NCBI GenBank assembly: GCA_022846075.1
Contig: AP025582.1
Location: 2,232,001-2,296,000 of the forward strand
Direction: 5' to 3'
Length of the DNA: 64,000 nt
DNA from: Oscillospiraceae bacterium
GTDB taxonomy: Bacteria > Bacillota > Clostridia > Oscillospirales > Oscillospiraceae
In this document: positions 29,495-38,005 of the stretch, one piece after another
Layout: every line of letters starts with the position of its first letter
Position numbering within the stretch: the stretch's first letter is position 1
Notes under the pieces: model-generated
The model's input: only the letters and a program-made list of their open reading frames with translations
Database searches by the model: none
Told to the model about the DNA's origin: nothing
Translations under genes and position numbers: made by a program

Positions 29495-30889
29495 TCAGCC
29501 TGCCAGCCTCTCCCCCGCCGCGGTTTTCTGACCCCGGGTGGGCTCCCAGCTCAGCCGTAGCTTCACCAGCCGGTCCGGCCAGCACAGGACATAAACCTGC
29601 CTGGGCTCCCCCGCCCGGTCATATTGGTAGGCCTCCTCCGCCCCCCAATCCCCGGCAGAAACCGTCCGCCAAAGATCCCCATCCTCTTTTTGGTAGTCGG
29701 TGATCTCCAGCAGCTCCGCCTTGCAGGCGTCGTAGAGCGGCCCGAACTTCACGTCCACGACCTCATAGCTCAGCTCCGGGGCCATCGGCTCATCCAGGAC
29801 GGTCTGCCGCTGGTCATATGCCGTGTAGTCCAGCAGGAAGGAGTTCTGCGTCAGCTGTTGTTGATAGGTATAGTATTCATAGCCCGTCTCCAGCAGGTCC
29901 TCCACCCGCAGCGGAAGTGGATCGCGGTGGATCACCCACCTTCTGGTCTCTCCGGGGGCGATCTCAACGGAGTATGTCTCCCCGTCCGCCCCCGAGAAGT
30001 TCCTCTCCAGGGCCGTGACAGACACATAGCGCACCATGGCAAAGACGCCAATCACGGCCACCAGGATACACCCGGTCCAGGTGACGATCCGGTTGGTCCT
30101 CCGGCTGGCTCCGCACCACTTCAAAAGGCTTTTCAGCCCCAGCGCCGCCGCCAGCACGGCGGCCACGTAGAGAAAGGCGGGCCCCGCGATCCACCCATTG
30201 CCCATTCCGGCGACATAGGCCAGCCACACCGCCAGAGAGCCCAGAGCCACCACCATCAGGACAAGGCTGGTCCTCCGGACGGCCGCCCCTCTCACCACAC
30301 AGGCTCCGCCCCGCTCCACCGATTTTTGAGAGGCCCGGTACCACAGGGCGTAGCCCGCCAGGTTCATGACATAGTTCGCCAGCAGCAGGGCCCACATGGC
30401 CGCCGCCCACAGCCCCATGCCGTTGGACCAGACCTGGATCACGCTTCCGCCGACGTTGTGGGTCTGCATCCAGATCTGGAGGATGGACAAGACCACCATC
30501 ACCGCCTGGGAGGGCAGGAAGTTCTTTTTCATGGCCTGATGGATCGTGTTCAGCTTGACCCCCTCGTCGGTCTCCAGGGGGACCGCGCCGGGGTCCTCCG
30601 AATAGAAGATATCCATCTGGAGCCACTGGGCCGCCATATGCCACCCAGCCTCCTCACAGTAGTCCAAAAAGGTCCGCTGTTTCGGAGTTGGACCGGCGTC
30701 GAATTCGGAGGCCCCGGCAAAATAGGTGACGGCGACCCCCCGTTTTTTCGGCTCTGCCTGACGGTAGGTCCACCAAACCGTTCCCGCCTTTTCCAGCACC
30801 CAGCCTTTCTCCGACATCCGCTCCAGATGGGCCGTGACCCCGGCGTAATCGTAAAAGCAGTAGGTCCACATCTCCCGTTTTTTCCTCAT
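29495..30889 (-). CDS. DUF2812 membrane protein
   Basis: A 464-residue protein. Residues 1-115 form the cytoplasmic DUF2812 domain (MWTYCFYDYAGVTAHLERMSEKGW, then YFAGASEFD and the CEEAGWH segment). Four to six membrane helices follow (about 125-285). The last 170 residues are probably extracytoplasmic (YSVEIAPGETRRW, YTYQQQLTQ). DUF2812 proteins are typically encoded behind a PadR regulator, as here, where start and stop overlap (ATGA). The family is thought to act in membrane stress or anti-sigma-like roles; nothing in the sequence proves it. Confidence 0.85.
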   Translation of the reverse strand: MRKKREMWTYCFYDYAGVTAHLERMSEKGWVLEKAGTVWWTYRQAEPKKRGVAVTYFAGASEFDAGPTPKQRTFLDYCEEAGWHMAAQWLQMDIFYSEDPGAVPLETDEGVKLNTIHQAMKKNFLPSQAVMVVLSILQIWMQTHNVGGSVIQVWSNGMGLWAAAMWALLLANYVMNLAGYALWYRASQKSVERGGACVVRGAAVRRTSLVLMVVALGSLAVWLAYVAGMGNGWIAGPAFLYVAAVLAAALGLKSLLKWCGASRRTNRIVTWTGCILVAVIGVFAMVRYVSVTALERNFSGADGETYSVEIAPGETRRWVIHRDPLPLRVEDLLETGYEYYTYQQQLTQNSFLLDYTAYDQRQTVLDEPMAPELSYEVVDVKFGPLYDACKAELLEITDYQKEDGDLWRTVSAGDWGAEEAYQYDRAGEPRQVYVLCWPDRLVKLRLSWEPTRGQKTAAGERLAG

Positions 30890-31206
30890 GCCTCTCCCCC
30901 CTCCCGGTACCGGCGGTAGTCCCCCGCCAGCTCCGTCAGCCGACGGTACTCCTCATCCAGAGCCCTCAGCCCATGCTGGGTGATGCGGTAGCTGCGTCTG
31001 CGCCCCTCCACCTTGGTCTGGCGGATCATCCCCGCCTCCTGGAAGCTCTCCAGCAGATTGTAAAGAGTCCCCGGGCCGATGGCCACCCGCCCGGCGGTCA
31101 TCTCCTTGACCCGCTCCATCAGGTCCATGCCGCACCACTCCGACTGAAGGCACAGCAGGATATAAAACATCTGCTCCGTCAGGGTGCCGAACTTTTCCCG
31201 GGCCAT
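30886..31206 (-). CDS. PadR-family transcriptional regulator
   Basis: A 106-residue winged-helix repressor. LTEQMFYILLCLQSEWCGMDLMERV starts the domain, IGPGTLYNLLESFQEAGMI is the recognition helix and KVEGRRRSYRITQHGL the wing, all typical of PadR subfamily 1. It overlaps the DUF2812 gene and is preceded by a strong promoter containing an inverted repeat, so it most likely represses its own operon. Confidence 0.92.
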   Translation of the reverse strand: MAREKFGTLTEQMFYILLCLQSEWCGMDLMERVKEMTAGRVAIGPGTLYNLLESFQEAGMIRQTKVEGRRRSYRITQHGLRALDEEYRRLTELAGDYRRYREGGEA

Positions 31207-31247
31207 ACCCCTCCCCCCTTTTTTCTATTATCGATTATCGTAATTAC

Positions 31248-31276
31248 AGTATATTATCGAATATCGATAATGTCAA
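31248..31276 (-). promoter_or_regulatory. PadR operon promoter with operator
   Basis: Minus-strand TTGACA (31276-31271) and TATACT (31253-31248) are 17 bp apart. Between them lies ATTATCGA-ATA-TCGATAAT (31253-31271), a perfect 8-bp inverted repeat filling the spacer. A further ATTATCGAT half-site occurs at about 31228-31236 downstream. The layout fits PadR autorepression. Confidence 0.8.
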
Positions 31277-31309
31277 GAAAAAAACGGCCCTCCCTGATTG
31301 GGGAGGGCC
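31277..31309 (-). terminator. Terminator of the M18 peptidase unit
   Basis: GGCCCTCCC pairs with GGGAGGGCC around a 6-base loop; on the minus strand it is followed by a run of T. Confidence 0.8.
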
Positions 31310-31327
31310 GCCGGATGTTTCTGCCGC

Positions 31328-32737
31328 TCAGTGGGCCAGATAGACCGCCTTCATGCCCTTGTAGGTCATATAGCAGTCCAGCTTGCCGGTGACCTCAAAG
31401 GGGGCGTGCATGGAAAGCACGGGCACCCCGGCGTCCAGGGTGTCGATGTCCCGCTCGGCCATATAGACGGCCACGGTGCCGCCGCCGCCGGCGTCCACCT
31501 TGCCCAGCTCCGCCATCTGCCAGATGACCCCCGCCGCGTCCAGGGTCCGGCGGACGAAGCCCACCACCTCGGCGGAGGCGTCGGAGGCGCCGGACTTGCC
31601 CCGGGCGCCGGTGTACTTGCAGAAGCCCATGCCGTAGTTCACCCGGGCGCTGTTGCGCTTTTCGAACACCTCGGGGAAATTGGGATCATAGGCCGCCGTC
31701 ACGTCGGCGGAGAGGCAGAAGGAGTGCTCATAGCAGGTCTTGAGCATCACCCGCTGGGCGTCGCACAGATCGCTCATGAAGGTATCGAAGGCGGCGCTCT
31801 TCATGCCGGAGACCCCCTCGGAGCCGATTTCCTCCTTGTCCGCCAGCATGCACACGGCGGTGTGGGCGGGCCGCTCGATATCAAAGAGGGCCGCCAGGGA
31901 GGCGTAGGCGCACACCCGGTCGTCCTGGCCGTAGGCCCCGATGAGGGAGCGGTCGAAGCCGATGTCGCTGGCCCGGAAGGCGGGCACCACCTCCAGCTCG
32001 GCGGAGATGAAGTCCCGCTCCACGATGCCGTACTTTTGATTGAGGATATCCAGAATGGCCAGCTTCACCCGGTCAGAGCCCTCGTCGTCCTTGAAGGGGC
32101 GGGAGCCCACCAGCAGGTTCAGATTCTCGCCGGGGATGGCCTCGTTCAGGGGCTTCTTCCCCTGCTCGGCGCCCAGGTGGGGCAGCAGGTCGTCCACGGT
32201 GAACACCGGGTCTCCGGCCCCCGCGCCGATGGCCACCTTCACGGTGGAGCCGTCCTTCTTGACGATGATGCCGTGGAGCTCCAGGGGGATGGTCACCCAC
32301 TGGTACTTGCGGATCCCCCCGTAGTAGTGGGTCTTGAGGAAGCCCAGCTCCCCGTCCTCATAGAGGGGCTGGGGCTTCAGGTCCAGCCGGGGGGAGTCGA
32401 TGTGGGCCGCGCCGATGGACACGCCGTCGGCCAGGGACTTCTCCCCGATGACCGCCAGCATGACGGCCTTGCCCCGGTTCACCCGGTAAAACTTGTCTCC
32501 GGGGTTCACCGTCATGCCCCGGGTGAAGGGGACGAACCCCCGGGCCTGGGCCTGGCGCACCACCTCGTCCACCGCCTCCCGCTCGGTCATGGCGGCATCC
32601 AGGAACTTCTTATAGTCCTCGCAGTAGGACTTCATGGCCGCCTCGTCCTCGGCGGTCAGGCAGTCATACCCGTTCTTCTGGTCATCCATCAGCGCCTCCC
32701 GGCGCAGCTGGGCCGGAGTCTTTTCCTTTTCTTCCAT
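31328..32737 (-). CDS. M18-family aminopeptidase
   Basis: A 469-residue cytosolic metallo-aminopeptidase that trims N-terminal residues, usually acidic or neutral, from peptides. Metal-binding segments of the family are visible: GAAHIDSPRLDLK (about 108), DDRVCAY, DKEEIGSEG, and the late SMHAPFEVTGKLD with its His. Length matches bacterial M18 enzymes. AAGGAGG lies 8 bp upstream of the ATG. Last gene of the leftward housekeeping series, followed by a terminator. Confidence 0.93.
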   Translation of the reverse strand: MEEKEKTPAQLRREALMDDQKNGYDCLTAEDEAAMKSYCEDYKKFLDAAMTEREAVDEVVRQAQARGFVPFTRGMTVNPGDKFYRVNRGKAVMLAVIGEKSLADGVSIGAAHIDSPRLDLKPQPLYEDGELGFLKTHYYGGIRKYQWVTIPLELHGIIVKKDGSTVKVAIGAGAGDPVFTVDDLLPHLGAEQGKKPLNEAIPGENLNLLVGSRPFKDDEGSDRVKLAILDILNQKYGIVERDFISAELEVVPAFRASDIGFDRSLIGAYGQDDRVCAYASLAALFDIERPAHTAVCMLADKEEIGSEGVSGMKSAAFDTFMSDLCDAQRVMLKTCYEHSFCLSADVTAAYDPNFPEVFEKRNSARVNYGMGFCKYTGARGKSGASDASAEVVGFVRRTLDAAGVIWQMAELGKVDAGGGGTVAVYMAERDIDTLDAGVPVLSMHAPFEVTGKLDCYMTYKGMKAVYLAH

Positions 32738-32820
32738 GGAACATACCTCCTTATAGTTTCACTGTCTCCAAATTACCATGTAATTATGAACTTTTCTACT
32801 GCCAAAAGGAACTTTTCTCC

Positions 32821-33888
32821 TCAGCGTAGCAGTTCCTCAAAGAGGGCCCTCGCCCGTTTCCCGAACTCCTCCGGGGTGTCCTCCTGGGTGTTTTCCAGCA
32901 CGTGGCCGCTGTGGGAGCGGAAGAAGCCGTCATCCGGCTGGGCCAGGGCCCTGCGGCGGGCGTATGCCTCGTCGATGCCGTCCCGGGCCATGATGCGTTT
33001 CACCCGCAGCTCCAGGGGGGCCAGCACGGCCACCACGGTGTCGCACTTGGCCGCCGCCCCGCTCTCGATGAGGGCGATGGCGTCGATGGCGGCGGCGGGA
33101 CGGCCCGCCCGCCGGGCGGCGGCGACGCGGTAGTCGATGGCGGTCATGACGTAGGGATGGGTGATCTCGTTGAGCCGCTCCAGCCCGTCCGGGTAGACCG
33201 CCGCCGCCAGAGCCTTCCGGTCCACCTGCCCCGCCCCGTCCAGGATTCCGTCCCCAAAGGCCCGGACCAAATCCCGGCGCAGGAGGTCGCTGCTCTCCAG
33301 CAGGTCATGGTAGACGGCGTCGGCGTCGATGATTTCCGCCCCCAGCTCCCGCAGGGCGTTCAGCGCCGTGGTCTTCCCCGCCCCGGTGGGGCCGGTGATG
33401 CCGATGACCTTCATGGGCTTTCTGTGGGGCCACAGCCACCCCAGGGAAAAGGCCAGGACAATCAGCGCCAGGGCTATGACCTCCGAGGCAGTCATGGTGG
33501 CCTGACCGACGTAGTTGGGCTGGCTTTCAAAGAGGAGCGCCAGCCGGGTGGTATAAATGGCGAAAACGTTGAACCATTGGCTGAACCCCGCCAGAAGCAT
33601 GCTCCTGGCCTCGTCTCCTACCAGAAGGAACTGCCACAGGTAGACCGCCACCTCCGTCGCCATCACCCAGTGGGTCAGCGCCAGGGTGGGCAGGTAGCGG
33701 CGGCCTTTGGCCCGGCAGTTGTAACCCAGCAAGCCCCAGAAAGCGAGTACCGCAAGGGGGACGCCATACCAAATGAACATGCCCAGCACAGGGATTGTGG
33801 CCCATATCATAAACGTGACGTTGTACACCCAGCCCACCGCCGCAGGCGCCAGGCCCGCCAGCAGGAGCTTCCAGGCGCTCTTTTTCAC
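32821..33888 (-). CDS. coaE: Membrane domain fused to dephospho-CoA kinase
   Basis: A 355-residue chain. Residues 1-155 have four to five hydrophobic segments (about 8-28, 32-52, 68-92, 132-152) with no known domain. Residues 159-355 are a dephospho-CoA kinase: P-loop GITGPTGAGKTT, IDADAVYHDLL, and a lid with RIMARDGIDE. CoaE is normally soluble, about 200 residues, and its P-loop usually reads GGIGSGKS-like, so this is unusual. Met159 (ATG at 33414) could be a separate start, but no Shine-Dalgarno precedes it and the frame is open throughout. GTG 33888 is used, with GAGAGG upstream. Confidence 0.78.
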   Translation of the reverse strand: MKKSAWKLLLAGLAPAAVGWVYNVTFMIWATIPVLGMFIWYGVPLAVLAFWGLLGYNCRAKGRRYLPTLALTHWVMATEVAVYLWQFLLVGDEARSMLLAGFSQWFNVFAIYTTRLALLFESQPNYVGQATMTASEVIALALIVLAFSLGWLWPHRKPMKVIGITGPTGAGKTTALNALRELGAEIIDADAVYHDLLESSDLLRRDLVRAFGDGILDGAGQVDRKALAAAVYPDGLERLNEITHPYVMTAIDYRVAAARRAGRPAAAIDAIALIESGAAAKCDTVVAVLAPLELRVKRIMARDGIDEAYARRRALAQPDDGFFRSHSGHVLENTQEDTPEEFGKRARALFEELLR

Positions 33889-33900
33889 CGCTCCGCCCTC

Positions 33901-34503
33901 TCAGGTATTGGCGGTCACATCCGCCTCGATGGCCGCCTCGCATTCCCGCATGGCGGTCAAAGTCTTGTCCAGCAGGGTGTCCAGCTCCCAGCCCAGCTGC
34001 TCGGCCCCCTGGAGGATGGTATCCCGGGAGCAGCCGGCGGCGAACTTGCGGTCCTTGAATTTCTTCTTGAGGCTCTTGAGCTCCATGTCGGACACGCTCC
34101 CCGAGGGGCGCATGAGGGCGGCGGCGCCGATGAGGCCGGTCAATTCATCGCAGGCGAAGAGGACCTTCTCCATCTCCAGCTCAGGCTTGGCGTCGGTGCC
34201 AGTCATGCCCCAGCCGTGGCTCGTCACGGCGTGGACGAACTCCGGGGTGAAGCCGGCCTGGGTGAGCAGCTCCACCGCCTTGACGCAGTGCTCCTCGGGC
34301 CACTTCTCGAAGTCCACGTCGTGCATCAGCCCCACCAGGGACCAGAACTCGGCGTCCTCCCCATAGCCCAGGTCTTGGGCGAACCAGCCCATGACGGCTC
34401 CCACGGTGAGGGCGTGGCGGACGTGGAAGGCCTCGGAATTGTACTCCTTCAGCAGCTTGAGGGCCTCTTCCCGGCCCACTCCGGCGGACAATGTGCTCAT
34501 CAT
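33901..34503 (-). CDS. HD-domain phosphohydrolase-like protein
   Basis: A 200-residue protein of the HD superfamily. HVRHALTVGA supplies the first His, GLMHDVDFEKWP the HD pair, and SHGW plus CDELTGLIGA later ligands, so a metal-dependent phosphohydrolase centre looks complete. This type, with a CDELTG motif, is common in Clostridia without assigned substrate. Two adjacent ATG codons occur at the start; GAGGG fits better the second one (34500). It ends 12 bp before the CoaE fusion gene. Confidence 0.82.
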   Translation of the reverse strand: MMSTLSAGVGREEALKLLKEYNSEAFHVRHALTVGAVMGWFAQDLGYGEDAEFWSLVGLMHDVDFEKWPEEHCVKAVELLTQAGFTPEFVHAVTSHGWGMTGTDAKPELEMEKVLFACDELTGLIGAAALMRPSGSVSDMELKSLKKKFKDRKFAAGCSRDTILQGAEQLGWELDTLLDKTLTAMRECEAAIEADVTANT

Positions 34504-34519
34504 GCTTCCCTCTTTCTCT

Positions 34520-34873
34520 TTATTTGCTCAGCCACGCCAAGGCCTCGGCCTCGGTGGGAACGAAACAGACGCTTCTGCCCCGGTTGCTCTCGCCCAGGAA
34601 ATCCAGCAGGTTTTTGCTGGTGTAGCGGGAGAAGTCCCCCACCACCGCCAGCCGGGTCTGGTAGTTGACGAATTTTTGCAGCACCTCCCCCGCCAGCCCC
34701 GTGGGCAGGCGGAAAAAGTCCTCGTCCAGGGCCTCCTTCGGGAGGATGAGGGCCCGGCACTCCGTCCCGTACCGGGCGGAGGCGATCAGGTCCAGGGCGT
34801 CCTGGGCGGAACGGATGACGGTTTCGTCGGTCCGGACCGCCGTGATGGTCTTGCTCAGCGGTTCCAGTTTCAT
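34520..34873 (-). CDS. DUF4180-domain protein
   Basis: A 117-residue protein. ALDLIASARYG, LILPKEALDEDFFRLPTGLAGE, LQKFVNYQTRLAVVGDFS and the ending CFVPTEAEALAWL match the DUF4180 family in order and full length. Function unknown; the fold is predicted alpha/beta. ATG 34873 is used because AAAGGAG lies about 10 bp upstream, whereas an in-frame TTG at 34882 is too close to that site. Confidence 0.85.
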   Translation of the reverse strand: MKLEPLSKTITAVRTDETVIRSAQDALDLIASARYGTECRALILPKEALDEDFFRLPTGLAGEVLQKFVNYQTRLAVVGDFSRYTSKNLLDFLGESNRGRSVCFVPTEAEALAWLSK

Positions 34874-34890
34874 ATTGTTCAAACTCCTTT

Positions 34891-35904
34891 TTATAACTCG
34901 ATGATATGAAAGCCCGCGGCCTTGTTGAGGCGGTTGGTCACCGCAAGGCCCAGGCCGGTGTCCGTGGGGGACTGGGCCCAGATATCGGTGACGTCGGCGT
35001 GGTCGAAGGCCCGCAGGGCGTCGAAGACGCGCCGCGCCTGCTGGGCCTGGTCGGCGGCGGGGCCGATGGCCTCCACCAGATGGCCCCGGAAGTACCCGGC
35101 GTACTCGTCAAAGCAGATGACGCCGCTCCTCTCCCCCATCCGGGCCACGATGTACCCCGCCGTCTCGTCCGGGTCCCCCCTCACCACGGTGACGGGGGCC
35201 TGGGGGGCGTAATGGCGGTATTTCATGCCGGGGGCCTTGGGCTGCTCCCCGGGGGCCATGAGACGGCGGACCGCCTCGTCCACCGCCACCTCCCCCAGGG
35301 CGTCCTCCAGCTCCTCCAGGGTCACCCCGCCGGGGCGGAGGAGGCGGGGGGGCGTGACGGTGAGGTCGACGATGGTGGACTCCACCCCCACCTGGCAGGG
35401 GCCGGCGTCCACGATGGCGTCGATTTTGCCGTCCATATCCTCCAGCATGGCCGCCGCCGTGGTGGGGCTGGGGCGGCCGGAGGCGTTGCCCGAGGGGGCG
35501 GCCACCGGCACGTCGGCCCGGGCGATGATCTCCCGGGTGACGGCGCAGTCGGGGCAGCGCATCCCCACGGTGTCCAGCCCCGCGGTGACGGCGTCGGGCA
35601 CTATCGGCTTCCGCCGCAGAATCATGGTCAGCGGGCCGGGCCAGAACTGGTCGGCCAGGGCGTAGGCCACGGGCGGGACGTCCGTGCAGTAGCGCTCCAG
35701 CCAGCCGGCGTCCGGCACGTGGAGGATGAGGGGGTTATCCTGGGGGCGGCCCTTGGCGGCGAAGATGGCCCCCACGGCGGCCGCGTCCAGGCCGTTGGCC
35801 CCCAGGCCGTAGACCGTCTCGGTGGGGATGCCCAGCAGGCCGCCGGCGGAGATGACCCGGGCGGCGGCGGCAGCATCGGCCGGGGTCAGGCGCTTCGTTT
35901 CCAA
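34891..35904 (-). CDS. Threonylcarbamoyl-AMP synthase (Sua5 type)
   Basis: A 337-residue enzyme that makes threonylcarbamoyl-AMP from Thr, bicarbonate and ATP for the t6A37 tRNA modification. The YrdC domain (about 1-200) shows GIPTETVYGLGANG, AAKGRPQDNPLI, RCPDCAVTREI and APSGNASGRPSPT. The C-terminal Sua5 domain follows after SPGMKYRHY-like APGMKYRHYAP, which distinguishes it from short TsaC. Start is TTG 35904 with GGTGA upstream. Probably co-transcribed with prfA and neighbours. Confidence 0.92.
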   Translation of the reverse strand: METKRLTPADAAAAARVISAGGLLGIPTETVYGLGANGLDAAAVGAIFAAKGRPQDNPLILHVPDAGWLERYCTDVPPVAYALADQFWPGPLTMILRRKPIVPDAVTAGLDTVGMRCPDCAVTREIIARADVPVAAPSGNASGRPSPTTAAAMLEDMDGKIDAIVDAGPCQVGVESTIVDLTVTPPRLLRPGGVTLEELEDALGEVAVDEAVRRLMAPGEQPKAPGMKYRHYAPQAPVTVVRGDPDETAGYIVARMGERSGVICFDEYAGYFRGHLVEAIGPAADQAQQARRVFDALRAFDHADVTDIWAQSPTDTGLGLAVTNRLNKAAGFHIIEL

Positions 35905-35922
35905 ATCAGGTCACCCGATTTC

Positions 35923-36189
35923 TCAATAGATGGGCGTGCGGGTCCCCGCCAGCTCGATGGTGGTGCCCTTGTCGAAGCCCTCCCGCTGGAGGTAAGCCCG
36001 GACGGCCATGATGCCGTACTTGGGGTTCATCTTCTCGTCCTCCAGCTCCAGTTCCACGAAGCCGGCCTCGCCGGTCCGGCCGGAGGAGAGGAGCCAGCCG
36101 TCGTCCTCCAGGACGGCGTCCAGGTCACTTTTGAATTGGTCCAGGTCCTTGCCCTGGGGAAGGGCGGGAAAGTCGATGCGAAGTTCCAT
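35923..36189 (-). CDS. Small conserved protein of unknown function
   Basis: An 88-residue soluble protein with no recognised domain. It is predicted alpha/beta: a first strand MELRIDFPALP, an acidic helix QFKSDLDAVLEDDG, then strand EAGFVELELED and helix YGIMAVRAYLQREGF. Cysteine is absent. AAAGGAG lies upstream of the ATG. It sits between prfA and the Sua5 gene with short gaps, so it is likely in the same transcript; a role in translation is only a guess from context. Confidence 0.65.
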   Translation of the reverse strand: MELRIDFPALPQGKDLDQFKSDLDAVLEDDGWLLSSGRTGEAGFVELELEDEKMNPKYGIMAVRAYLQREGFDKGTTIELAGTRTPIY

Positions 36190-36247
36190 AAGAGGGTGTG
36201 CTCCTTTCGGTTGGTGGTTTCAAGATGGGACGGGGCTCGGGCGGATA

Positions 36248-37315
36248 TTATCCCCCCGCCGTCTCCTGCTCCAATCGCTGGGCCTGGTCGGCGGTGACCA
36301 GGGCGTCGATAATTTCATCCAGGTCCCCGTCCATCACCGCGTCCAGCTTGTAGAGGGTCAGGCCCACCCGGTGGTCAGTGAGCCGCCCCTGGGGGAAGTT
36401 GTAGGTGCGCACCCGCTCGTTGCGCATGCCGGTGCCCACCTGGCTTTTGCGCTGGGCGGAGTGCTCCCCCTCCACCCGCTCCCGCTCCTGCTCGTAGAGG
36501 CGGGAGGCCAGGATGCGCATGGCCTTCTCCCGGTTCTGGAACTGGCTGCGCTCCTGCTGGCACTCCACCACCATGCCCGAGGGCTTGTGGATGAGCCGCA
36601 CGGCGGAGGAGGTCTTGTTGATGTGCTGCCCCCCCGCCCCGGAGGAGCGGAAGACCTGCATCTCGATGTCGCCGGGGTCCAGCTTCACGTCCACGTCCTC
36701 CAGCTCGGGGAGCACCGCCACGGTGACGGTGGAGGTGTGGACCCGGCCGCCGGACTCGGTCTCCGGCACCCGCTGGACCCGGTGGACGCCGCTTTCAAAC
36801 TTGAGCCGGGAGTAAGCCCCCTCCCCCTGGATGGTGAAGCATATCTCCTTGAGGCCCCCCAGCTCGGTCTCGCTGGCGGAGTCCACCTCCACGCCCCAGC
36901 GGCGGCCCTCGGCGTACATGGAGTACATGCGGTAGAGGCTCCCGGCGAAGAGGGCGGCCTCCTCCCCCCCCACCCCGGCACGAATCTCCACGATGACGTT
37001 TTTGCCGTCGTTGGGGTCCTTGGGCAGGAGCAAGACCTTCAGCCGCTCCTCCAGCTCCGGGAGGGCGGCCTTGGCCTGGGCATACTCCTCCCGGGCCATC
37101 TCGGCCAGCTCCGGGTCGGAGAAGAGCTCCTGGGCCTGGGCCATGTCCGCCTGGGCCTTCTCGTAGGCCCGGTAGGCCTCCATCAGCGGGGAGAGCTCCT
37201 TTTGCTCCTGGTTGAGCCTGGCGGCCAGGGCGTGGTCGTCGTAGGTGGCGGGGTCGGCCAGCCGGGCCTCCACCTCCTGGTAGCGCTGCTCGATGGTTTT
37301 CAGCTTGTCCAGCAT
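36248..37315 (-). CDS. prfA: Peptide chain release factor 1
   Basis: A 355-residue class I release factor for UAA and UAG codons. The GGQ motif that triggers peptide release is in RSSGAGGQHINKT (about 225-237). The PXT-type anticodon-like loop region lies in the middle (RVPETESGGRVHTSTVTVAV). Length and the N-terminal coiled coil are normal for RF1. AAGGAG lies 6 bp upstream of the ATG. It lies just downstream of the YdcF gene. Confidence 0.96.
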   Translation of the reverse strand: MLDKLKTIEQRYQEVEARLADPATYDDHALAARLNQEQKELSPLMEAYRAYEKAQADMAQAQELFSDPELAEMAREEYAQAKAALPELEERLKVLLLPKDPNDGKNVIVEIRAGVGGEEAALFAGSLYRMYSMYAEGRRWGVEVDSASETELGGLKEICFTIQGEGAYSRLKFESGVHRVQRVPETESGGRVHTSTVTVAVLPELEDVDVKLDPGDIEMQVFRSSGAGGQHINKTSSAVRLIHKPSGMVVECQQERSQFQNREKAMRILASRLYEQERERVEGEHSAQRKSQVGTGMRNERVRTYNFPQGRLTDHRVGLTLYKLDAVMDGDLDEIIDALVTADQAQRLEQETAGG

Positions 37316-37324
37316 AAGCTCTCC

Positions 37325-38005
37325 TTATCGGTCAAAGACGAAAGATTTCACCAGGGCCAGCGGCTCCCGGAAGAACATCTGGATGGCGGAGGGGGCGTGG
37401 CTCACCGGGGCGGCCAGGGTGGAGACGTTCTCCGCCCGTCCCCCGGCCCTCGCCCACAGCATCTTGATGCGGGCCAGGTGGAAGCCGCTGGACACCAGCA
37501 ACACCTCACCGCCGGGATTCATCCGATTGTCCGCCTCCCCTGTGGCGGCGTTCATGGTCCCGCCTGCCTCCCCCATGAGGTCCAGGGTGTAGTTCACATT
37601 CTCCCAGGTGTTGCTGGCCCGGTCCTCCAGAAAGATGTTCTCCCCGTTCGCCCCATGGGCGGTGAGGTAGTCGTACATGGCCCGGGCCTCGGTGACATGC
37701 TCGTCGTCCCCCTGGCCGCCGGTGACCACCACCAGCGTGTCCGGGTGGTCGTTCAAATAAGTCAGGGCGGTGTCCAGCCGGTCCTGGAGGAGAACGGAGG
37801 GGCCCCAGGTCTCCACCTTACAGCCGAAAACCACCATCACGCCGGGTTCCCCGGCCACCCGCGTGCGGCTGTGGACGCCGATGTAAATTTCCAGTGCGGC
37901 GAAAAAGAGCACCCCCGCCGCCAATAACAGCAGCAGGGTATTGCGCAGGGGGTGCCGCTTCCCGGCGTAGCCGCTGCGCCCGTCCCAAACCCGTCTGTCG
38001 CTCAT
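37325..38005 (-). CDS. YdcF-family membrane-anchored DUF218 protein
   Basis: A 226-residue protein. One membrane helix (about 20-40) anchors an extracytoplasmic DUF218 domain with VVFGCKVET, VVVTGGQGDDEHVTEA, EDRASNTWENV and LVSSGFHLARIKML, the normal order of the family. Members such as SanA and YdcF are linked to envelope integrity or vancomycin tolerance, with no settled reaction. ATG 38005 overlaps the stop of the ABC-F gene (ATGA); a 13-codon longer reading would lie inside that gene. Confidence 0.87.
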   Translation of the reverse strand: MSDRRVWDGRSGYAGKRHPLRNTLLLLLAAGVLFFAALEIYIGVHSRTRVAGEPGVMVVFGCKVETWGPSVLLQDRLDTALTYLNDHPDTLVVVTGGQGDDEHVTEARAMYDYLTAHGANGENIFLEDRASNTWENVNYTLDLMGEAGGTMNAATGEADNRMNPGGEVLLVSSGFHLARIKMLWARAGGRAENVSTLAAPVSHAPSAIQMFFREPLALVKSFVFDR

